Assembly (NCBI GenBank): GCA_017746715.1
Contig: JAGHZQ010000035.1
Coordinates: 116,786 to 180,785 of the forward strand
DNA length: 64,000 nt
From: Cyanobacteria bacterium SBLK
GTDB taxonomy: Bacteria > Cyanobacteriota > Cyanobacteriia > Cyanobacteriales > Spirulinaceae
Direction: 5' to 3'
Shown: positions 50,433 through 60,093 of the stretch, piece by piece
Numbering within the stretch: the stretch's first letter is position 1
How the letters are laid out: every line of letters starts with the position of its first letter
Position numbers and translations under genes: made by a program
Notes under the pieces: generated by a model
What the model was told of the DNA's origin: nothing
Seen by the model: only the letters and a program-made list of their open reading frames with translations
The model's database searches: none

Positions 50433-52300
50433 ACAAATGACCATTGACCGCTAAAAACTAACCAAAAGAGCAGGGCAACGCCGATCAAAATTGTCAGCAA
50501 ATAAAATTGGGATTGGCCCGAAACATTATATTTCAACGTGTTGCCGCTAAAGATTGCCACTAAACCCACCAAGTTCACCGCACCATCGACAATATAGCGA
50601 TCGAACCAAGCCATAAACCGAGAAGATAGACTGACAGCACCGACTACCGTCATTTCATAAACCCGCTCGATATAAAAATCGTAGGCAAATAAATCTTGTA
50701 AGACGCGAAGATATTTTTGCGTGGGTCGCGACCAAGCTCGACGGAGTTCGATTTTAAAACCGATGAGGCAACCGACCGCCCCGGACGCAATCAGAAGGGG
50801 TACGGCACTGCGATAGAGAAATAAACTGGAATTATCCAAAGGTGCGGTCAAGCTCAACCAAAGAGTCCACTTTAAGGGAGCGAAAGAAGCCAAGAGGGTA
50901 ACAAGCGTTAACGTCACCATTGGAAATGCCATCGCCCAAGGAACTTCCGGCGCTCGACGGGTTTTGGGTTGTTCTGCCCCTAAAAAGACAAGGCGAAAAA
51001 CTCGCGTCAAATTAATTGCACTTAAAGCATTCACGAATAAAACAATTCCCAGCAACCAAATGGGAATTTCCCACGCTCCGCTAAACCAGCGCTGCATGGT
51101 AAAAAACATTCCCAAGGGTAAAATGGCTAAAGTTCCTGCCGCTCCTACCACAAAGGCAATAGTCGTCGCGGGCATTTTACTCCACAATCCTCCCATTTCC
51201 GTAATCGTTTGCGAATTAGTGGTGAGGATGATAGAACCGCTACTCATAAACATTAAGGCTTTGCCGATCGCGTGGACGAAGAGCAATAAGAAAGCAATAT
51301 CGACCTGTCCGAGTCCCACGGCAATAAAGACCAAACCCAAGTAAGCACTCGTGGAGTGAGAGAGGGTGCGCTTGATATCGATCTGAGCGATCGCCATTAA
51401 AGAAGTTCCGATCGCCGTTACCGATCCCAATAAAATCAAGGCATCGGAGGAAACGGGAGATAGGGTAAAAACGGGTTGCAATTTGATCAGCACGTAAGCC
51501 CCTGCGGAAACAACGATGGAGTTTCGCATGATTCCTGCCGGGTTGGGTCCCTCCATCGCTTCATCCAACCATAGATTGAGAGGAAATTGAGCGCATTTTC
51601 CCGTCGGTCCGGCAATTAAAGACAGCCCTAGCAAAGCGGCTGCGAGAGGAGGGAGGGGGGAGGCTGCCGCCCAAGAGGCCAAATCGCTAAAATCCAATCC
51701 TTCTCCGTAACTCGAGAGGGCAACAATTCCCATTAACAAGAGAATATCTCCTACTCGCTTGGTTAAAAACGCATCTCTCGCTGCCGTTACCACGAGAGGC
51801 TGAGCGTACCAAAATCCCACTAATAAGTAAGAGCACAGGGTCAGCATTTCTAATAAGCCATAGCTCAGTAAGAGAGAATCGCTCAAGGCAATCCCGCTCA
51901 AAGCCGCTTCAAAAAAGCCCATTAGTCCGTAAAACCTTGCGAGTGACCAATCTTTCTCCATATAGCCGAGAGCATAGACTTGGACGAGTAAATTGATTCC
52001 CCCAATCAGTTCTAGGGCTCCCAAACTCACCGGAGAAAGCTCGATCGTTAAAGATAGATTCAAATCGGCAACGCTCAGCCAGTGCCAAACCAATTGTTCT
52101 GTTGGCTGAGACCAAACGGCGCTAAATGCAATTGAAGTATGCAAAAACGCCAGCAATGTCATCAATAAATTGATATAAGCGGCAGGTCTGGGGCCCGTTC
52201 GTCGAATGAGACCGACAGACCAAGGTAGGCTTAAAATAGCGCCTATCAAGCCATAGAACGGAATAAACCAAGCGCTTGCTAAGAAAAGATCGGCCATCAT
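50402..52300 (-). CDS. ndhF4: NDH-1 subunit NdhF4 (CO2-uptake type)
   Basis: 632 residues, NuoL/NdhF family. Motifs include VYALGYMEKDWSLARFYGLMGFFEAALSGIALSDSLLLSYGLLEMLTLCSYLLVGFW, GKCAQFPLNLWLDEAMEGPNPAGIMRNSIVVSAGAYVL and KRTLSHSTSAYLGLVFIAVGLGQ. The replacement of the usual PAPVSALIHAATMV by GPNPAGIMRNSIV is characteristic of the CO2-uptake F3/F4 branch. It is the first gene of the minus-strand operon, 1042 bases from divergent ccmK2. Confidence 0.9.
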   Translation of the reverse strand: MMADLFLASAWFIPFYGLIGAILSLPWSVGLIRRTGPRPAAYINLLMTLLAFLHTSIAFSAVWSQPTEQLVWHWLSVADLNLSLTIELSPVSLGALELIGGINLLVQVYALGYMEKDWSLARFYGLMGFFEAALSGIALSDSLLLSYGLLEMLTLCSYLLVGFWYAQPLVVTAARDAFLTKRVGDILLLMGIVALSSYGEGLDFSDLASWAAASPLPPLAAALLGLSLIAGPTGKCAQFPLNLWLDEAMEGPNPAGIMRNSIVVSAGAYVLIKLQPVFTLSPVSSDALILLGSVTAIGTSLMAIAQIDIKRTLSHSTSAYLGLVFIAVGLGQVDIAFLLLFVHAIGKALMFMSSGSIILTTNSQTITEMGGLWSKMPATTIAFVVGAAGTLAILPLGMFFTMQRWFSGAWEIPIWLLGIVLFVNALSAINLTRVFRLVFLGAEQPKTRRAPEVPWAMAFPMVTLTLVTLLASFAPLKWTLWLSLTAPLDNSSLFLYRSAVPLLIASGAVGCLIGFKIELRRAWSRPTQKYLRVLQDLFAYDFYIERVYEMTVVGAVSLSSRFMAWFDRYIVDGAVNLVGLVAIFSGNTLKYNVSGQSQFYLLTILIGVALLFWLVFSGQWSFVVDYWLSIVN

Positions 52301-53342
52301 TGAAACTTGAAAAAAGAGATTTATCTGCGGATTCGCCCAAAAATTTTCCCGAAATATACGATAAAAATTTTGCTAAAAATTTTGCTCGAACAAACATATC
52401 GAGATTTTCTCGCGAGTTTGTTCGAGAGGGGATTTTTCTCATCAGTTCTCAGCTGCGTACAACCGAAATCTGACTGAGGCTATACTTTATCGCGATTGGG
52501 GACAATGGGACAATCTCCCGCGTTTCTTGGGATTGAGAACATCTCTTTACAGTTTTGCGAGTGCCGACTCAGCGATCGCGCTGCCTTGGAAAATTGCGTG
52601 ACTCGGGTTCGAGCGAGATTCTCTGAGCAAGAAAAGAGCGTTCTAATCGTCAAGATAAAGAAAGTATAAAACATTGCGACCCTCCGGGAAAAATTAAGGG
52701 CAGAACAGAAGCCGAGATCGCCCTTCCCTCAATACATTACAATTTATTAACTAAAAGATTTGAAAAAATCATAAAGATTTATATTGTCAAAGGTACATAA
52801 GATTTCTTATGCTTTTCTTTAGGTGAAAGATGAAGTCGGACTCGCCAAGAAGGAATTTCCCGAAATTCGTGCCAATGTCTCGCACGCGGGAGGGAAGTTA
52901 GCAAAAACAAGGAACGACGCGATCGGATATTGAATGGCTCGAAACAATTTATCGAGAAAGCTTCTCGAGTTGGATTCAAGTTGTAGCGCGGCGATCGGAC
53001 ATAGCGAAATTGAGACACCCTGTTGTCAATATTCTTGTTGCCAATATTTTTGTCGATACTTTTGTTCTTAGTGCTTTTGCCAATACTTTTGTTCGAATTG
53101 TTCGAAATCGTTTTCAATAACTAGATCGCAAATCCCCACCCATATCAACAAGTTGGGAAATGGGAATGAGGGTTTTCCGTATTTCTCGATCTTCAAGCAT
53201 TCCGCTCGAGGGTGGAACGCAACCGAGAAGAGCGATTGCGCTTTAATGTCATTCTTTAGATATTGTCATCCTTACTTTGTACGTCCGCAAACTTAAATCC
53301 CTAAATTTATGTTGTTTTGCTTGCTCGATAGGAGTTTGAAAT
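52301..53342. promoter_or_regulatory. Divergent control region between ndhF4 and ccmK2
   Basis: 1042 bases with no convincing gene. The frame on the minus strand at 52779-53117 has a Lys/Asn/Ile-rich repetitive N-terminus and is judged spurious. Features seen: a direct repeat AAAATTTTGCT at 52364-52385, a run of 15-base-period repeats at 53026-53100, and the ccmK2 ribosome binding site (GGAG, 53331-53334). The region must hold promoters for both CO2-uptake and carboxysome operons. Confidence 0.5.
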
Positions 53343-53654
53343 ATGCCAATTGCAGTGGGAATGATTGAAACCTTGGGCTTTCCTGCCGTTGTAGAAGCTG
53401 CTGACGCAATGGTAAAAGCCGCTCGCGTGACCCTCGTCGGTTATGAAAAAATCGGTTCTGGGCGAGTGACCGTGATCGTGCGCGGCGATGTTTCCGAAGT
53501 CCAAGCCTCGGTTGCAGCTGGAGTAGACAATGCCAATCGCGTTGATGGCGGACAAGTTCTTTCCACCCACATCATCGCTCGTCCCCACGAAAACCTCGAA
53601 TACGTTCTACCCATTCGCTATACCGAAGAAGTGGAACAATTCCGAACTTATTAG
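53343..53654 (+). CDS. ccmK2: Carboxysome hexameric shell protein CcmK2
   Basis: 103 residues, a single BMC domain: [20 protein letters not shown], pore loop [15 protein letters not shown] and [15 protein letters not shown]. It forms flat hexamers that tile the facets of the carboxysome; the central pore is thought to pass bicarbonate and RuBP. The C-terminus stops at EQFRTY, without the extension seen in the second copy; length and order match ccmK2 followed by ccmK1 elsewhere. GGAG lies nine bases ahead of the start. Confidence 0.95.
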   Translation: MPIAVGMIETLGFPAVVEAADAMVKAARVTLVGYEKIGSGRVTVIVRGDVSEVQASVAAGVDNANRVDGGQVLSTHIIARPHENLEYVLPIRYTEEVEQFRTY

Positions 53655-53748
53655 TCGGGACCTAATCGACCCCTTTTCCCTTAGCTCCGTTCGCCGAGCG
53701 ATCGATTTCATTTTTGGTTATCAACTTTTTGGAGTATTTAAAAAATTC

Positions 53749-54081
53749 ATGTCAATTGCAGTGGGAATGATTGAAACCTTAGGTTTCCCGGCCGTTGTAG
53801 AAGCTGCTGACGCAATGGTGAAAGCCGCTCGCGTTACCCTTGTCGGTTACGAAAAAATTGGAACCGGACGAGTGACGGTCATCGTGCGCGGCGATGTTTC
53901 CGAAGTCCAAGCCTCGGTTACTGCGGGCACGGAAAATGTTAAGCGCGTTAATGGCGGTCAGGTTCTTTCGACTCACATTATCGCTCGCCCTCACGAAAAC
54001 CTCGAATACGTTCTCCCCATTCGCTATACCGAAGCCGTCGAGCAGTTCCGGGAGAGCGTTAATCCCGTACTGAGACGATAA
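53749..54081 (+). CDS. ccmK1: Carboxysome hexameric shell protein CcmK1
   Basis: 110 residues; ATG 53749 ([14 protein letters not shown]) is chosen by alignment with CcmK2, since the frame is open far upstream only because it overlaps ccmK2. The BMC domain is nearly identical to CcmK2, with KIGTGRVTV in the pore and [11 protein letters not shown] replacing [11 protein letters not shown]. The C-terminal tail [16 protein letters not shown] is longer and basic, as in CcmK1. Both copies probably mix in the shell facets. Confidence 0.95.
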   Translation: MSIAVGMIETLGFPAVVEAADAMVKAARVTLVGYEKIGTGRVTVIVRGDVSEVQASVTAGTENVKRVNGGQVLSTHIIARPHENLEYVLPIRYTEAVEQFRESVNPVLRR

Positions 54082-54100
54082 ATCGAGATTTAAGATCGAG

Positions 54101-54421
54101 ATGCAAATCGCTCGAGTTTGCGGCACGGTGGTCAGCACCCAAAAATTGCGAAGCATGACGGGTAAAAAAATGCTCATGCTGCAATTAATCGATCGCGAAG
54201 GGAAAGACTTACCCCAATATGAAGTCGCGGTCGATAATGTGGGTGCGGGAATAGGGGAGTGGGTATTGGTCAGCCGCCGCGCGATCGCTCCCGATCCGCA
54301 AGGAGACGAACGCCCTCCCATCGATGCGCTGGTGGTGGGTATTATCGATACCGTATCGGTAGAAGATGGCTTGCTCTACAGCAAAAGAGAAGAATCTCGC
54401 TATCGATTGGGCGGCCGGTAG
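54101..54421 (+). CDS. ccmL: Carboxysome pentameric vertex protein CcmL
   Basis: 106 residues of the EutN/CcmL fold: MQIARVCGTVVSTQKLRSMTGKKMLMLQLID, YEVAVDNVGAGIGEWVLVSRR and PIDALVVGIIDTVS. It forms pentamers that close the 12 corners of the shell. The gene is 19 bases behind ccmK1 and 74 bases ahead of ccmM. Confidence 0.95.
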   Translation: MQIARVCGTVVSTQKLRSMTGKKMLMLQLIDREGKDLPQYEVAVDNVGAGIGEWVLVSRRAIAPDPQGDERPPIDALVVGIIDTVSVEDGLLYSKREESRYRLGGR

Positions 54422-54495
54422 AGAAAAATTCACAGAGATCGATTTTCTACCGCAGACAGATGTGAAAACAAGTGACATCAAAGAGGAGATGTATC

Positions 54496-56511
54496 ATGGT
54501 AGTCCGCAAGCGGGCGGCTCCCCCAACCCCTTGGTCGAGAGACTTAGCAGAGCCTAATATTGACAAAACAGCCTTCGTTCATTCTTTCTCCAATATTATT
54601 GGAGATGTCCGTATAGGCTCGAATGTATTGATCGCCCCTGGAACGTCAATTCGCGCCGATGAAGGTTTCCCCTTTTATATTGGCGACCATACCAATATTC
54701 AAGATGGAGTAGTCATTCACGGTTTGGAGAAAGGCCGGGTCATCGGCGACGATGGCAAAAGCTATTCGGCTTGGATCGGTAAAAATACTTGTATTACTCA
54801 CATGGCCTTGGTTCACGGGCCGGTTTACGTGGGGGATGAATGTTTTATCGGTTTTCGTTCGACGGTTTTTAATGCTCGCGTGGGCCATGGCTGTATCATC
54901 ATGATGCACGCCCTGATTCAAGATGTAGAAATTCCCCCCGGTAAGTACGTGCCGTCGGGGGCGGTGATTACTCATCAACAACAAGCCGATCGCTTGCCCG
55001 ACGTTCAAGATGAAGATCGCGCATTTGCCCATCACGTCGTGGAAGTGAACGAAGCCCTCAGAGCAGGATATCGCTGTGCTGAAGATCCTAAGTGCATTCT
55101 TCCCCTTCGCCACGAACATGAAGCGCCCGCGGACAGTAACGGTCATTATGGCGCAATTGAAGTTGAGTATCCATCGTTTACAGAAATTATGTTAAGTCCG
55201 GAAACAGTCGAACAGGTGCGATCGCTCCTGAGACAGGGTTACACAATTAGTGCGGAACATGCAGACAAGCGCCGCTATCGTTCTAAATCTTGGCTGACTT
55301 GCGAAGGGATTGAAGGATCGGGAGAAAACCAAGTCCTACAGGCCCTTGAAGCACGTTTGGCAGAACATGAAGGAGAATACGTGCGCTTGATTGGAGTCGA
55401 TCCCCAAGCCAAGCGCCGCGTCCTCGAAGCTATCATCCAACGCCCCGATGGTACGAGCAAGCCCGCACGCACTCGCAGTGCGAAGGTCGTGCGCCCGCGT
55501 TCATCGGGGAATTCTGGAGGCAGCGCTTCTCGTTATGCCAGCAATAGTGGCGGCTTGAGTGCAGAAGTGAAAGAGTTAGTGCGGTCTTTGTTGCGTCAAG
55601 GCTGCAAGCTGGGAACGGAACACGCCGACAGTCGCCGCTTTAAAACCAAATCTTGGCTGACTTGTCCGCAGATTCAATCGACTCACGAAGCCTCGGTTTT
55701 TGCCGAGTTGGAAAGTTGCCTGCAAGAACACGCCGGAGAGTACATTCGCCTAATCGGAATTGATGCCAATGCCAAGCGGCGGGTATCGGAAACGATCATT
55801 CAACGTCCCAACGGCCAAGCTAAAGTTGTGGCATCGGGAAATTATTCTGCTTCTTCTGCCCCTTATAGTTCTGGTGGCGTTTCCAGCAGTGCTTTGAGTT
55901 CGGACATTGTGGAAACCGTACGTTCTTTGTTGCGCCAAAGCTGCAAAATTGGTGTAGAACACGCCGACAAGCGCCGCTTTAAAACCAAATCTTGGCTCAC
56001 TTACTCAGGGATTGACGGGACGAGCGAAGGACAACTGATCCCTCAAATCGAGGCTTGTTTGGCAGAGTGTGCGGGAGAATACGTGCGCTTGATTGGAGTC
56101 GACCCTCGAGCCAGGCGGCGCATTTCCGAAGTCATCATTCAACGTCCGGGGGATGCTCCCGTTGCTGCAGCCAATGGCTCGAGTTCCGTCCCTGCTGCGA
56201 GTTATAGCTATAGCTCTAATGGCTCGAGCAACGGACGAGTCAGCCATAGTAGCTTGGAAGTTGAAGTGCAAGAGCAAGTGCGCTCTTTATTGCGTCAAGG
56301 CTATCGTATCGGCACCGAACACGCCGATAAACGTCGCTTCCGCGCCAAATCTTGGCAGCCCTGCTCTCCCATTGAATCCCAACACGAAGGAGAAGTATTC
56401 TCGCGCTTGCAAGATTGTTTGAGCGAGCATAACGGCGAATACGTGCGTTTATTAGGGATTGATACTCAAGCCAAACGACGGGTACTCGAAAAAATTATCC
56501 AAAGACCGTAG
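54496..56511 (+). CDS. ccmM: Carboxysome assembly protein CcmM (gamma-carbonic anhydrase domain plus four SSUL repeats)
   Basis: ATG 54496 is chosen for the AGGAGA at 54484-54489 and the conserved [20 protein letters not shown] start, giving 671 residues. Residues 1-210 form a left-handed beta-helix gamma-carbonic anhydrase with His75, His102 and His107 as candidate zinc ligands and Cys194/Cys200, a pair that can form the activating disulfide. Four Rubisco-small-subunit-like repeats follow (from about 232, 352, 470 and 590), each with [15 protein letters not shown] and [14 protein letters not shown] motifs. CcmM condenses Rubisco and links it through CcmN to the shell. An in-frame ATG at 55189 (residue 232) just before repeat 1 could start a short M35-like form. 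Confidence 0.96.
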   Translation: MVVRKRAAPPTPWSRDLAEPNIDKTAFVHSFSNIIGDVRIGSNVLIAPGTSIRADEGFPFYIGDHTNIQDGVVIHGLEKGRVIGDDGKSYSAWIGKNTCITHMALVHGPVYVGDECFIGFRSTVFNARVGHGCIIMMHALIQDVEIPPGKYVPSGAVITHQQQADRLPDVQDEDRAFAHHVVEVNEALRAGYRCAEDPKCILPLRHEHEAPADSNGHYGAIEVEYPSFTEIMLSPETVEQVRSLLRQGYTISAEHADKRRYRSKSWLTCEGIEGSGENQVLQALEARLAEHEGEYVRLIGVDPQAKRRVLEAIIQRPDGTSKPARTRSAKVVRPRSSGNSGGSASRYASNSGGLSAEVKELVRSLLRQGCKLGTEHADSRRFKTKSWLTCPQIQSTHEASVFAELESCLQEHAGEYIRLIGIDANAKRRVSETIIQRPNGQAKVVASGNYSASSAPYSSGGVSSSALSSDIVETVRSLLRQSCKIGVEHADKRRFKTKSWLTYSGIDGTSEGQLIPQIEACLAECAGEYVRLIGVDPRARRRISEVIIQRPGDAPVAAANGSSSVPAASYSYSSNGSSNGRVSHSSLEVEVQEQVRSLLRQGYRIGTEHADKRRFRAKSWQPCSPIESQHEGEVFSRLQDCLSEHNGEYVRLLGIDTQAKRRVLEKIIQRP

Positions 56512-56518
56512 AGATGTG

Positions 56519-56556
56519 AGGGGGAAAAATAACTTTTCCCCCTTGTTCTTTTTCTC
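56519..56556 (+). terminator. Strong intrinsic terminator between ccmM and ccmN
   Basis: AGGGGGAAAA (56519-56528) pairs perfectly with TTTTCCCCCT (56534-56543) around ATAAC, followed by a T-rich run (TTGTTCTTTTTCTCTTG). It starts eight bases behind the ccmM stop. Confidence 0.8.
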
Positions 56557-56608
56557 TTGTCTTTAGGGTTTTCGTCCTTCGATCCTTGGTTTTCCATCGT
56601 GTCAACTT

Positions 56609-56659
56609 AATTCAAAATTGTGATAATTTTTGAATTTTAAATTTTGAATTTTGAATTCA
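56609..56659. repeat. Dispersed TTTTGAATT-type simple repeat before ccmN
   Basis: Units of AATTCAAAATT and TTTTGAATT in both orientations fill the space just ahead of the ccmN start at 56669. Confidence 0.6.
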
Positions 56660-56668
56660 AAACATAGA

Positions 56669-57346
56669 ATGTCTTTGCAACCTTTGCAACTTGCAAATAT
56701 TCCCCACGTTCGTATTGTGGGGGAGGTAACGATCCATCCCAGTGCGGCGATCGCGCCCGGTGCTATTTTACAAGCAGCCCCCAATAGTCAAATCGTGATT
56801 GCAGCAGGAGCTTGCGTGGGCATGGGAGCGATCCTGAATGCCTATGGTGGCGCGATCGAACTAGAAGCGGGAGCGAGTTTGGGAGCGGGGGTTTTAGTGG
56901 TCGGACGCAGCAAAATTGGAGCGAATACTTGCATTGGTGGTGCGACGACTATTTATAACGCCGATCTCGATGCCTTACAAGTCATTCCTGCCGGTTCGGT
57001 GATTGGCGATCCATCCCGTCGCATTGAATTGATTTCCGAGTCAGAAACCGATTTACCCGCATCAGAAGAAAACTTATCCGAACAGAGCGATCGCCGACCC
57101 GTACAATCTGAGGAAATCCTAGAATCGCCAACAGATTTGGAGATCGAAGATCCTTGGGGAGCGGAGGCGGAAGAAATGACAGAACTGGCCGCAGACCTCG
57201 CCGCAGAAACTGCAATCGAACCATCTGAACAAGAATTGCAAAAACCATCTGGAGTGCCAGTGTTTGGCAAAGTCTATGTCAATCAATTATTATTGACGCT
57301 TTTTCCAGAAAGAAAAATCAAGGAGTTTCAGAACGGTGAAGAATAA
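56669..57346 (+). CDS. ccmN: Carboxysome assembly protein CcmN
   Basis: The ATG at 56669 (MSLQPLQLANIPHVRIVGEV) is chosen over an upstream in-frame start at 56651, giving 225 residues. The N-terminal part is a beta-helix of hexapeptide repeats (IHPSAAIAPGAILQAAPNS, GASLGAGVLVVGRSKIGANTCIGGATTIYN) that binds CcmM. An acidic linker follows (about 115-200). The C-terminal amphipathic helix GKVYVNQLLLTLFPERKIKEF is the encapsulation peptide that binds CcmK. It is separated from ccmM by a terminator. Confidence 0.94.
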   Translation: MSLQPLQLANIPHVRIVGEVTIHPSAAIAPGAILQAAPNSQIVIAAGACVGMGAILNAYGGAIELEAGASLGAGVLVVGRSKIGANTCIGGATTIYNADLDALQVIPAGSVIGDPSRRIELISESETDLPASEENLSEQSDRRPVQSEEILESPTDLEIEDPWGAEAEEMTELAADLAAETAIEPSEQELQKPSGVPVFGKVYVNQLLLTLFPERKIKEFQNGEE

Positions 57347-57990
57347 AAGATAAGAAAATTTCAAAAAATTTTCTCGTTCTCAATATTTCATCGTCTCAAA
57401 CCGCCCATTCGTCTTAAATCGGGCTATTAAGAAATATTAATTTGACGGTCGCGATCGCGCCTCTGCTTTCGCTTAATTTTCCGTTGCTATTCCCTGAAAA
57501 ATTTTGTTGAGGACAAAGAGAAAACTTTTCTTTTTGTCCTTGCTTAATATTTTTTAACTATTTTTAATAAAATATTAATTTTCTTTATACTTTCGACAAG
57601 AAAGAACAATTAAAATAACAAAATTCTTTGGTAAAAAACGATCGCCCTTCGTGGTAAGCTAAATGCTAACAAACGCAAATGAAGAACCGATCGAAATTTA
57701 ACCGAAATTTTTGATTTGGAGCGAGTGAGCGATCGAGGGGAAATATTTTTCAAATATTGTCAAATATTGTCAAATATTGTTCCTAATCGAACTTGCCGAA
57801 CTTGCCGAAAATGAACTGGCAGCAAAGATTGTTCTTTCTTGGCGATAGATGCAATCGCATTGCCCTAGAAGTTCATTGAGGAGAATCATTGAGGAGAATC
57901 CCAAGCGATCGCCCTTCTCGGTTCTTTATTTCCCAGCGCTAATCCGAAATAATACGCGAGCCTCTATATAAAAAAGGAGGAATTGAGGAC
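57347..57990. promoter_or_regulatory. rbcL promoter and long leader
   Basis: No gene in these 644 bases. TATACT (57586-57591) is a candidate -10. Just upstream lies an inverted repeat TTAAT-AAAAT-ATTAA (57564-57578), and another, ATTAA-N6-TTAAT, is at 57426-57441; such A/T palindromes resemble LysR-type (RbcR/CcmR-like) sites. The leader holds three perfect tandem CAAATATTGT (57751-57780), two CGAACTTGC (57788-57805) and two 13-base CATTGAGGAGAAT units (57874-57899). The ribosome binding site is AGGAGG at 57975-57980. Confidence 0.5.
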
Positions 57991-59403
57991 ATGGTACAAG
58001 CAAAGCCTAAATTTGAGGCAGGTGTAAAAGATTATCGCCTGACCTATTACACCCCCGATTACACCCCCAAAGATACCGACTTACTCGCTTGCTTCCGCAT
58101 GACCCCCCAACCGGGCGTTCCTCCAGAAGAAGCAGGTGCAGCCGTCGCAGCAGAATCTTCCACCGGAACGTGGACGACGGTATGGACGGACAACTTAACC
58201 GACTTGGATCGCTACAAAGGTCGCTGCTATGAAGTCGAAGCAGTCCCAGGAGAAGACAATCAGTATTTCTGTTTCGTCGCCTATCCTTTAGATCTGTTTG
58301 AAGAAGGATCCGTCACCAACGTTCTGACTTCTTTGGTCGGTAACGTTTTCGGATTTAAAGCACTGCGAGCTTTGCGTCTGGAAGACATTCGCTTCCCGGT
58401 TGCCTTAATTAAAACCTTCCAAGGACCCCCTCACGGTATCACCGTCGAGCGGGACAAGCTGAATAAGTACGGTCGTCCTTTGTTAGGTTGTACGATTAAG
58501 CCCAAACTCGGCTTATCGGCGAAGAACTACGGACGCGCGGTTTATGAATGCTTGCGCGGCGGTTTGGACTTCACCAAAGACGACGAAAACATTAACTCTC
58601 AGCCCTTCATGCGCTGGCGCGATCGCTTCCTCTTCGTGCAAGAGGCGATCGAAAAATCACAAGCTGAAACCAACGAAATTAAAGGTCACTACCTCAACGT
58701 CACCGCCGCCACCTGCGAAGAAATGCTGAAGCGGGCCGAATTCGCTAAAGAAATCGGGACTCCCATCGTCATGCACGACTTCTTAACCGGTGGTTTCACC
58801 GCCAACACCACTTTGGCAAAATACTGCCGCGATAACGGTCTGTTGCTCCACATTCACCGTGCCATGCACGCGGTTATCGACCGTCAGCGCAACCACGGCA
58901 TCCACTTCCGCGTTTTAGCCAAATGCCTCCGCCTCTCCGGTGGGGATCACCTCCACTCCGGTACCGTTGTGGGTAAATTGGAAGGGGAACGCGGAATTAC
59001 CATGGGCTTCGTAGACTTAATGCGCGAAGACTATGTAGAAGAAGATCGCTCTCGCGGTATTTTCTTCACCCAAGACTATGCTTCTATGGGTGGCGTAATG
59101 CCCGTAGCTTCCGGTGGTATTCACGTTTGGCACATGCCCGCCTTGGTGGAAATCTTCGGCGATGATTCCTGCTTGCAGTTTGGCGGCGGTACTTTGGGAC
59201 ACCCTTGGGGGAATGCTCCCGGTGCAACTGCCAACCGCGTTGCGCTTGAAGCCTGCGTTCAAGCTCGTAACGAAGGTCGCAACTTGGCTCGCGAAGGGAA
59301 CGAAGTCATCCGCGAAGCCGCTCGCTGGTCTCCGGAATTGGCGGCTGCTTGCGAACTTTGGAAAGAAATCAAGTTCGAGTTCGAGGCAATGGATACCCTC
59401 TAA
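57991..59403 (+). CDS. rbcL: Ribulose-1,5-bisphosphate carboxylase/oxygenase large subunit (form IB)
   Basis: 470 residues, near identical in pattern to cyanobacterial and plant large subunits. The carbamylated lysine is Lys196 in [12 protein letters not shown]. Other active-site stretches are [54 protein letters not shown], and [13 protein letters not shown] with [15 protein letters not shown]. It fixes CO2 to RuBP in the carboxysome as an L8S8 complex with RbcS. The first gene of the rbcL-rbcX-rbcS cluster, 644 bases behind ccmN. Confidence 0.99.
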   Translation: MVQAKPKFEAGVKDYRLTYYTPDYTPKDTDLLACFRMTPQPGVPPEEAGAAVAAESSTGTWTTVWTDNLTDLDRYKGRCYEVEAVPGEDNQYFCFVAYPLDLFEEGSVTNVLTSLVGNVFGFKALRALRLEDIRFPVALIKTFQGPPHGITVERDKLNKYGRPLLGCTIKPKLGLSAKNYGRAVYECLRGGLDFTKDDENINSQPFMRWRDRFLFVQEAIEKSQAETNEIKGHYLNVTAATCEEMLKRAEFAKEIGTPIVMHDFLTGGFTANTTLAKYCRDNGLLLHIHRAMHAVIDRQRNHGIHFRVLAKCLRLSGGDHLHSGTVVGKLEGERGITMGFVDLMREDYVEEDRSRGIFFTQDYASMGGVMPVASGGIHVWHMPALVEIFGDDSCLQFGGGTLGHPWGNAPGATANRVALEACVQARNEGRNLAREGNEVIREAARWSPELAAACELWKEIKFEFEAMDTL

Positions 59404-59476
59404 GGCCGTGCTTTCGAGGAAATGAGAGTGCGTGCAGCACTCTCCCCCGAAGGCGATCGCGAACTCTCAAACCCTT

Positions 59477-59518
59477 AAGGAAAAAAGAAAAAGCGAAAAA
59501 ATTTACGTTTTTCCTTTT
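59477..59518 (+). terminator. Weak hairpin between rbcL and rbcX (possible attenuator)
   Basis: AAGGAAAAA (59477-59485) pairs with TTTTTCCTT (59508-59516), followed by further T. The 22-base loop and A/U stem make it weak; it may lower read-through from rbcL to rbcX and rbcS. Confidence 0.4.
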
Positions 59519-59559
59519 TACCTTTATTTACAATTGAGGGGTTGGGATAGGTAAGTGCC

Positions 59560-60015
59560 ATGAATGCAAAACATATCGCTCGAGAGACGGCTCGCACCTT
59601 GCAAAGTTATTTGACTTATCAAGCCGTGCGAACCATTTCCACTCAGTTGAGAGAAACCAATCCTTCGCAAGCCATTTGGCTGAACCATTACTCCGCCGGC
59701 AAAATGCAGGATGGAGAGGCCTATTTAGAAGGGCTGATGCTAGAACGCAAGGATTTGGTTTTGAGAATTCTTACCGTGCGCGAAGAGATTGCCGAGTCCG
59801 TGCTGGAGTTTTTACCCGAGATGGTGAAAACGAATATCCTGCAAGCCAATGGAGATCGCCGTCGTGCAGTACTCGAGCGTTTGACCCAAATTCAAGATGC
59901 ACCCGCGATCGCTTCAGAAGAGATTTCCCGAGAGACTTCCTTAGATAATTCCCCTGCCGATCTTCATCGAGAACAGTATCGAGAAGAAACTGACTCCGAA
60001 GCGCGAGAAGAATAA
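59560..60015 (+). CDS. rbcX: Rubisco assembly chaperone RbcX
   Basis: 151 residues. The all-helical core has ARTLQSYLTYQAVRTISTQLRETNPSQAIWLNHYS and DGEAYLEGLMLERKDLVLRILTVREEIAESVLEFLPEMVK, the family's dimer and groove. It binds the RbcL C-terminus as a dimer and helps assemble RbcL8. The acidic tail after about residue 115 (EEISRETSLDNSPADLH) is a variable extension. It lies between rbcL and rbcS, the common cyanobacterial order. Confidence 0.95.
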   Translation: MNAKHIARETARTLQSYLTYQAVRTISTQLRETNPSQAIWLNHYSAGKMQDGEAYLEGLMLERKDLVLRILTVREEIAESVLEFLPEMVKTNILQANGDRRRAVLERLTQIQDAPAIASEEISRETSLDNSPADLHREQYREETDSEAREE

Positions 60016-60093
60016 CGCGCAAGACATGGGAGTTTAGACTTGCGATCGTTCGTTTTTATACATTTCTCATCCACATCATATTCATAAACTGCC

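Noticed and set aside
52779..53117. 112-residue minus-strand frame with a Lys/Asn/Ile repeat at its N-terminus
   Set aside because: The repeat comes from a 15-base-period DNA repeat; the rest shows no family pattern and the frame lies in a control region.
53530..53748. N-terminal extension of ccmK1 by 73 residues
   Set aside because: The extension overlaps ccmK2 in another frame; the BMC domain begins exactly at 53749.
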